This document shows, in pieces, positions 32,309 to 36,919 of a stretch of 36,919 nucleotides of DNA. The notes under the pieces are model-generated. The model was not told the origin of the DNA and did not search any database. It worked only from the letters and a program-made list of their open reading frames with translations. The position numbers were made by a program, and so were the translations under genes. The DNA is from Betaproteobacteria bacterium (lineage in GTDB: Bacteria; Pseudomonadota; Gammaproteobacteria; Burkholderiales; SG8-39): NCBI GenBank assembly GCA_005881575.1, contig VBCA01000050.1, positions 1 to 36,919 on the forward strand. The letters run 5' to 3'. Position 1 is the first letter of the stretch, and each line of letters begins with the position of its first letter.

Positions 32309-33150
32309 CCCCCGGGCGCTCAGAGGCGGCGCTCGCCCCCGACCCCGTCGCGTTCCGCGCGCTCGAGCACGCGGGCTGGCAGGGCGCCGCCCGCCACTAC
32401 GACGACGCCTTCGGAAGCCTCACGCGCCAGGCGGTCGATCCCCTGCTCGACTCGGCGGAAGTGCGTTCGGGCGCGCGCACGCTCGACGTGGCGAGCGGCC
32501 CGGGCTACGCGGCGGCGGCCGCCGCGGCCCGCGGGGCGCGTGTCGCGGCCCTGGATTTTTCCTCCGCGATGGTGGAGCTCGCGCGCTCGCAGAATCCGGA
32601 AATAGAGTTCCGCGAAGGCGACGCCGAGGCGCTGCCGTTTCCGGAAGGCAGCTTCGACGCGCTGGTGATGAACTTCGGCATGCTGCATCTGGCTCAGCCG
32701 GAACGCGCCGTGGCCGAGGCCTTCCGCGTTCTGCGCGCGGGCGGCAGATTCGCCTTCACGGTCTGGGCGAAGCCGGAGGAGGCGGTGGGTTTCGGCATCA
32801 TCCTCGATGCGATCCGCAAGCACGGCAATCCCGACGTGCCGCTGCCGCCGGGGCCGCCGTTCTTCCGCTTCAGCGACGCGAGCGAGTGCGACAAGATCCT
32901 GAAGATCGCGGGCTTCAGGAACGTGGACGTGCGAAAGGTCCCGCAGGTCTGGCGCTTCAGCGCGTCGCGGCTGCTGTTCGAGGCGTTCCTCGCGGGCTCG
33001 GTCAGGACGCAGGCCTTGCTGCACGCCCAGTCCGCTCCGGCGCTCGCCGCGATCCGCGACGCGGTCGCCAGGGTCGCCGGCGAATACGAGAATCACGGGA
33101 CCGTGGAGATCCCCATGCCCGCCGTTCTCGCGGCGGCGCTGAAGCCGTGA
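32305..33150 (+). CDS. Class I SAM-dependent methyltransferase
   Basis: A 281-aa UbiE/Methyltransf_11-like enzyme. Motif I is LDVASGPGY (60-68), followed by ALDFSSAMVELAR and EGDAEALPFPEGSFDALVMNFGMLHL, then EAFRVLRAGGRFAFTVW. The substrate is unknown. It starts with GTG overlapping the cupin stop (GTGA) and its own TGA overlaps the GTG of the next gene. No signal peptide. Confidence 0.9.
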   Translation: MTPGRSEAALAPDPVAFRALEHAGWQGAARHYDDAFGSLTRQAVDPLLDSAEVRSGARTLDVASGPGYAAAAAAARGARVAALDFSSAMVELARSQNPEIEFREGDAEALPFPEGSFDALVMNFGMLHLAQPERAVAEAFRVLRAGGRFAFTVWAKPEEAVGFGIILDAIRKHGNPDVPLPPGPPFFRFSDASECDKILKIAGFRNVDVRKVPQVWRFSASRLLFEAFLAGSVRTQALLHAQSAPALAAIRDAVARVAGEYENHGTVEIPMPAVLAAALKP

Positions 33151-33947
33151 TCCCCGAGCCCGCGCGGAAAATCATGAAGCGTCTGGGCAAATGGCTCGGG
33201 CCGCACAAGGCGATCGAAATCGTCGAGGAGGACGGCGTGCGCGTTCTGCAGATCGGGGGCAACGCGATCCAGAGCGCGATGCGCCTGGATTCGCCGGACC
33301 GTATCGAGCTCGATTACGTGCGCGCGATGATGGCCTTCCTGCTCTTTCATCCGAGCCCGCGCGACGTGCTCCTCGTGGGGCTGGGCGGGGGCTCGATGGC
33401 GCGCTTCATCCACCAGCGCATGCCGCGGACGCGCGTCACGGTGGTCGAGATCGACCCGGGAGTGGTCAACGTGGCGCGGAGATACTTCCACTTTCCCGAA
33501 GAGGACGCACGGCTGGGAATCGTGATCGGCGACGGGGCGGAGGTCGTGCCGCAGCGGCCCGCGAGCTGCGACGTGCTCGTCGTGGACGGTTTCGTCAACG
33601 GCAGTCCGGCGAGGAGCCTGTGCACGCGATCCTTCTACGACGGCGCCTTCGCCGCGTTGCGCCCGGGCGGTGTGATGGTCGCCAATTTCATGTCCGACGA
33701 CAAGCGCATCGAAACCCATTGCGGGCGCATAGCGGAGAGCTTCGGCCGCGGCCCGACGCTGCTGCTCGCCGAAGAGGAGGACAACTACGTCGCCTTCGCG
33801 CTCCGCGGCGGCCCGCCGCGCATCCGGTGGACGCAGCTGAAGGCGCGCGCGCGCGCCGCGCAGCGGCTCTTCGACCTGCCGCTCGAGGATTGCCTCGCCG
33901 ATCTGCGCCGGCGCAACTCCCACACGACTCACTACCTGACTCTCTGA
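33147..33947 (+). CDS. Spermidine-synthase-like SAM-binding protein
   Basis: A 266-aa protein of the spermidine synthase fold. VLLVGLGGGSMARF (74-87), VTVVEIDPGVVNVARRYFHFP and DVLVVDGFVNGSP are the nucleotide and aminopropyl-site motifs. It is a short, N-terminally reduced variant like many uncharacterised 'fused/orphan' spermidine-synthase-like proteins, so true polyamine activity is uncertain. The GTG start overlaps the preceding stop; an ATG nine codons later is also possible. Confidence 0.85.
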   Translation: MIPEPARKIMKRLGKWLGPHKAIEIVEEDGVRVLQIGGNAIQSAMRLDSPDRIELDYVRAMMAFLLFHPSPRDVLLVGLGGGSMARFIHQRMPRTRVTVVEIDPGVVNVARRYFHFPEEDARLGIVIGDGAEVVPQRPASCDVLVVDGFVNGSPARSLCTRSFYDGAFAALRPGGVMVANFMSDDKRIETHCGRIAESFGRGPTLLLAEEEDNYVAFALRGGPPRIRWTQLKARARAAQRLFDLPLEDCLADLRRRNSHTTHYLTL

Positions 33948-35332
33948 TGCCGCTTCCGGGAAAATCCCCGCAGTCTTCCGCCGGCCCGGCGCAGGTCCTG
34001 TCGCTCGGCGACGCCACCGCGATCATCGTCGGCCTGATCATCGGCGCGGGCATCTTCGGCACGCCGGCTATCGTCGCGGGCGCGGTGGGGTCGCCCGCGC
34101 GCATGGTCGCGGCGTGGATCGCCGGAGGCGTGTTCTCGGTGATCGGCGCGCTGTGCTACGCGGAGCTCGCCACCGCCTATCCGTCGGCGGGCGGGGAGTA
34201 TCACTTCCTCGGCCGCGCCTTCGGACGTCCGCTCGCCTTCCTCTACGGCTGGGCGCGCATGACGGTCATCGTCGCGGGGTCGATCGCGGTGTTCGCGTAT
34301 CTCTTCGGCGACTACATGTCGCGCGTCTACAGTTTCGGCGCCCATTCCTCCGCGATCTGGGCGGGCATGATCGTCGTCGTCCTCACCGCCGTGAACTATG
34401 TCGGCATCAAGGAGGGCAAGCTCACACAGAATTTCTTCACTTTCCTCGAGTGCAGCGGGCTGGTGATCATCATCGTCGCCGGCCTCGTGCTCGCCTCCGA
34501 GTCCGCGCCCGCAGCGGCTGCTTCTGCCTCGAGTTCTGCGGCCGGGCAGCCCTGGTACTTCGGCGCCGGCATCGGCTCGGCGATGGTGTTCGTGCTCTTC
34601 ACCTACGGCGGCTGGAACGATGCGGCTTATATTTCCGCCGAAGTGCGGGATCCGCGCCGCAACATGGTGCGGGCGTTGCTTTACTCGATCGGCCTCGTCA
34701 CGCTGCTCTACGTGCTCGTCAACGTTGCCTACATGAAGGGGCTTGGCTACGACGCCATGGCGCGCTCCGACGCTGTCGCAGCGGACCTCCTGAAGCGCGT
34801 TTGGGGTCCGGCCGGCGAGAAGCTCATCTCGATCATGATCGCGATCGCCGCGCTCACCTCGGTAAACGGCTCGATGATCGTCGGCGCGCGCTCCAACTAT
34901 GCGCTCGGCCGCGACTGGCCGACGTTCCGTTTTCTCGCCCGCTGGGACGAGGCGAGCGGCTCGCCGCGCTCGGCGATGCTCGTGCAGGGCGTGATCGCGT
35001 TCGTGCTGGTCGTCTTCGGCGCGATCCGGAACTCGGGATTCAAGGGGCTGGTGGAGTATTCGCTGCCGGTGTTCTGGGGATTTTTCCTCTTGGTCGGCGT
35101 CGGGCTCTTCGTATTGCGCGCAAAGGAGCCCGATACGCCGCGCCCGTTCCGCGTTCCGGGCTACCCGGTCGTGCCGGCGCTCTTCGTCGCGATGTGCGCC
35201 TACCTGCTTTACGCGAGCCTTGTCTATCATCGAGAGCACGCGCTCGTGGGTCTGGGCGTTCTCGCCGTGGGCGCGGCGGTCATGCTCTTCGGAAACCGGG
35301 GACAGACCACGGTTTCCGGGGCGAAGCCATAA
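33947..35332 (+). CDS. APC-family amino acid permease
   Basis: A 461-aa transporter with about 12 membrane segments. Helix 1 contains IIVGLIIGAGIFGTPA, the substrate-binding GIF motif of APC/LAT-type carriers. CYAELATAYPSAGGEYHFLGRAFG and FVLFTYGGWNDAAYISAEVRDPRRNM follow, both classical. The amino-acid preference is unknown. ATG 33947 overlaps the previous TGA by one base (TGATG). Confidence 0.95.
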   Translation: MPLPGKSPQSSAGPAQVLSLGDATAIIVGLIIGAGIFGTPAIVAGAVGSPARMVAAWIAGGVFSVIGALCYAELATAYPSAGGEYHFLGRAFGRPLAFLYGWARMTVIVAGSIAVFAYLFGDYMSRVYSFGAHSSAIWAGMIVVVLTAVNYVGIKEGKLTQNFFTFLECSGLVIIIVAGLVLASESAPAAAASASSSAAGQPWYFGAGIGSAMVFVLFTYGGWNDAAYISAEVRDPRRNMVRALLYSIGLVTLLYVLVNVAYMKGLGYDAMARSDAVAADLLKRVWGPAGEKLISIMIAIAALTSVNGSMIVGARSNYALGRDWPTFRFLARWDEASGSPRSAMLVQGVIAFVLVVFGAIRNSGFKGLVEYSLPVFWGFFLLVGVGLFVLRAKEPDTPRPFRVPGYPVVPALFVAMCAYLLYASLVYHREHALVGLGVLAVGAAVMLFGNRGQTTVSGAKP

Positions 35333-35340
35333 CCAAAACC

Positions 35341-35913
35341 GTGCTCTGTCCTCGGTTTGTTCTTCTCGCCATCGCCCTGCTCGTATCGGGCTGCGCCGCC
35401 CTCGACCGCCTGGGCGACACCAAGCTCACCGACGGGGTCGCGCCCGTTTTCGATCCCGAGGTACCGTATTTTCCGAGCACGGACGCGGCGGTTTCCGCGA
35501 TGCTCGAGCTCGCGCGCACGGGTCCGGAGGACGTGGTCTACGACCTGGGCTGCGGCGACGGCCGCATCGTCATCGCCGCGGCGAGGGACTTCGGCGCGCG
35601 CGGCGTCGGCGTCGAGATCGACCCTGTGCCGCTGCGCATGGCGGTGTACCGCGCGCACCGCGCCGGGGTCGGGGACCGCGTGCGCTTCGTGCGCGGCGAC
35701 CTGTTCGAGGCCGATATCGGCGAAGCCACCGTGGTGACTCTGTTCCTCTTCGAAACGCTCAACCGGCGCCTGCTGCCGAAGCTGCTGCGCGAGCTCGCGC
35801 CCGGAACGCGCATCGTCGCGCACCGCTACGGATTCGGGGACACCTGGCCGCCGGAGAGGACGGTGCAGGCGGGAGCGAGCACGCTCTACCTGTGGACGGT
35901 TCCGAAGCGCTAG
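35341..35913 (+). CDS. Lipoprotein with SAM-methyltransferase fold
   Basis: A 190-aa protein. The N-terminus CPRFVLLAIALLVSGCAALDRLGD has a lipobox (VSGC, Cys18). The rest, from about residue 38, is a Rossmann-type methyltransferase: VVYDLGCGDGRIVIAAARDFGA (motif I DLGCGDG at 68-74), VGVEIDP (89-95), VRFVRGDLF, VVTLFLFETLNRRLLPKLLREL. The start is a GTG at 35341, eight bases after the permease stop. A membrane-anchored methyltransferase outside the cytoplasm would lack SAM, so either the Cys motif is not processed, or the protein stays on the inner face, or the domain is used differently. Confidence 0.82.
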   Translation: MLCPRFVLLAIALLVSGCAALDRLGDTKLTDGVAPVFDPEVPYFPSTDAAVSAMLELARTGPEDVVYDLGCGDGRIVIAAARDFGARGVGVEIDPVPLRMAVYRAHRAGVGDRVRFVRGDLFEADIGEATVVTLFLFETLNRRLLPKLLRELAPGTRIVAHRYGFGDTWPPERTVQAGASTLYLWTVPKR

Positions 35914-35938
35914 TCTCCGGCTTAGAACATCAGCGCGG

Positions 35939-36430
35939 TCAGGGCGCGGTTTGAGAGCGCGATTCGTACCAGCGCACGTATCCGTTCGCCCAGTGCAACC
36001 CCTCGGAATAGGAGCTTTCGGTTTCCCGCTCGTCACGGTGGACGAGCTCCTTCAGGCGGCGGACGACGGGCAGCCAGGACAGGGCCGCCAGGAGGCGCGA
36101 GACGGCCCTTGCGGGCGTGAAACGCGGCTTGTCCGAATCCAGGAGGCGCCTCGCGTAACGGTACGCGGGCTCGTGCTCTCCGCGCTCGGCGCAGACGCCT
36201 GCTACGATTCTCAATGCGTGGAATTCATTGGGCTCGACTTCGAGGGCCTGCAGCGCGACCGTCAGCGCGTCTTCGCGTCTTTGATTTCGCCAATACGCGT
36301 CCGCCAACGCCATCAGAGCCGTGAGGTCTCGTTGATCGGCCGCGAGCGCCTCGCTGCAGAGGGTCTCAACATTCTCGATGTCGTTGCGCCCGACGGCGCG
36401 GCTCAACGCCAACATCTTTCGCAGTTTCAT
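35939..36430 (-). CDS. TPR protein
   Basis: A 163-aa helical protein: [62 protein letters not shown] and [30 protein letters not shown] form three TPR units. The C-terminus is [32 protein letters not shown]. No signal peptide. Its ATG overlaps the stop of the truncated GFA frame (ATGA), so the two are translated together. Convergent with the lipoprotein gene at 35913. Confidence 0.82.
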   Translation of the reverse strand: MKLRKMLALSRAVGRNDIENVETLCSEALAADQRDLTALMALADAYWRNQRREDALTVALQALEVEPNEFHALRIVAGVCAERGEHEPAYRYARRLLDSDKPRFTPARAVSRLLAALSWLPVVRRLKELVHRDERETESSYSEGLHWANGYVRWYESRSQTAP

Positions 36431-36570
36431 GACGGCGATGTTCTGCTGCGCGCCAGTTCCTTCTTGCGGCAGAGTCTGCAATTGCAGCGCGTCGTGCCGG
36501 CGGACAGGTCGAGGTCGCACTCGAATCGAACGGCGCCGCAATGGCAACTGCCTTTGTAGGTTCTCATCAT
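36427..36570 (-). pseudogene. GFA-family (DUF636) protein, truncated after the zinc motifs
   Basis: The 47-residue frame opens [25 protein letters not shown] and [11 protein letters not shown], which is the beginning of a GFA (glutathione-dependent formaldehyde-activating-like) zinc protein, including CxCGAV and CNCxLCxK. Intact proteins have about 115-140 residues with a third Cys and the rest of the beta domain. Here the frame runs into [11 protein letters not shown] and stops, and neither alternative frame continues the family. GGGAG precedes the first ATG, so the fragment may be translated. The stop overlaps the TPR start. Confidence 0.72.
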
Positions 36571-36592
36571 TCGACGTCTCCCGTGAGGCCCG

Positions 36593-36919
36593 TCATTGCT
36601 TGCTTGCCGCCAGCCGCAAGCCGAGAACGATGAAGAGCGCGCCCGACGCCTGCGAGAGGCCGCGAAGCGCACGCGGGCGGCCGGCGAAGAAACTCCGCAC
36701 GCGCGAGGCGCCCAGTGCCAGAACGAGACACCAAGCGGTTCCGGTGGTAAGAAAGGTAAGTCCCAGGACCAGGAACGCACCGACCTTCGCGGGGCTTTCC
36801 GGCTCGATGAATTGGGGCATCAGCGCCAGAAAAAACAAGGCCACTTTGGGGTTGAGCACGTTGGTGAGCATGCCCTGGCGGAACGCCGTCCAGGTATCGA
36901 CCGAGTCTGCGATGTCGGT
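36593..36919 (-). CDS. LysE/RhtB-family exporter (5' end outside window)
   Basis: The frame enters from the right edge and ends at 36593. The visible part holds [26 protein letters not shown], the LysE/RhtB signature, then three membrane segments and a C-terminus [16 protein letters not shown], 108 residues of an expected 200 or so. These proteins export amino acids or their derivatives. No frame break is seen within the window. Confidence 0.9.
   Translation of the reverse strand, partial: TDIADSVDTWTAFRQGMLTNVLNPKVALFFLALMPQFIEPESPAKVGAFLVLGLTFLTTGTAWCLVLALGASRVRSFFAGRPRALRGLSQASGALFIVLGLRLAASKQ

Overview
This window is about 37 kb of GC-rich (mid-60s % by eye), densely packed chromosomal DNA. 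Gene content points to a betaproteobacterium: a GroEL of proteobacterial type, an Fpr-type ferredoxin reductase ending in VENYW, DUF3301 and DUF6279 proteins, a small SWIB protein, and many tail-to-head overlaps of the GTGA/ATGA type. No rRNA, tRNA, CRISPR array, phage or IS element was seen, so the genus cannot be named from this window. Layout: (1) 1-727, DNA alkylation repair: the 3' end of an alkA-type glycosylase followed by ogt. (2) 782-1760, a toxin-antitoxin patch: a twice-frameshifted HigA-like XRE gene beside an intact vapBC pair with a candidate operator. (3) 1806-6239, recQ, then a two-gene minus-strand operon of a Cfa-like lipid methyltransferase and an FAD-linked reductase. That pairing is known for making 10-methyl branched fatty acids. 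(4) 6388-8218, a secreted ankyrin protein and an MFS transporter. (5) 8145-12870, a rearranged block: a TetR regulator and groES-groEL sandwiched between two paralogous zinc-ribbon membrane proteins, bounded by duplicated pieces of neighbouring genes (an MFS 3' end, a MaoC 3' end and two copies of an unknown small gene). (6) 12887-15359, a regulatory island: a lone PAS protein and two tandem Crp/Fnr-like regulators, with 16-bp palindromes of CRP geometry. (7) 15479-24951, mixed metabolism and envelope genes: a lipoprotein, an ATP-dependent DNA ligase, an internally deleted DUF423 gene, an enoyl-CoA hydratase, a DUF3301-fpr-DUF6279-tlpA run, a Tat-signal transglutaminase, an alpha/beta hydrolase and two TPR proteins. 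(8) 25045-35913, SWIB, an MFS-esterase operon, then a long plus-strand run: molybdopterin oxidoreductase, pncA, VOC, Tat-exported FAH-family protein, secreted cupin, two SAM-binding proteins, an APC permease and a lipoprotein carrying a methyltransferase fold. (9) 35939 to the end: a TPR gene coupled to a truncated GFA gene, and a partial LysE exporter. The parts most worth attention are the groESL/zinc-ribbon block with its reciprocal duplication scars, the palindromes around the PAS and Crp-like genes, and the branched-lipid gene pair. All functions are read from sequence motifs; no database search was run.
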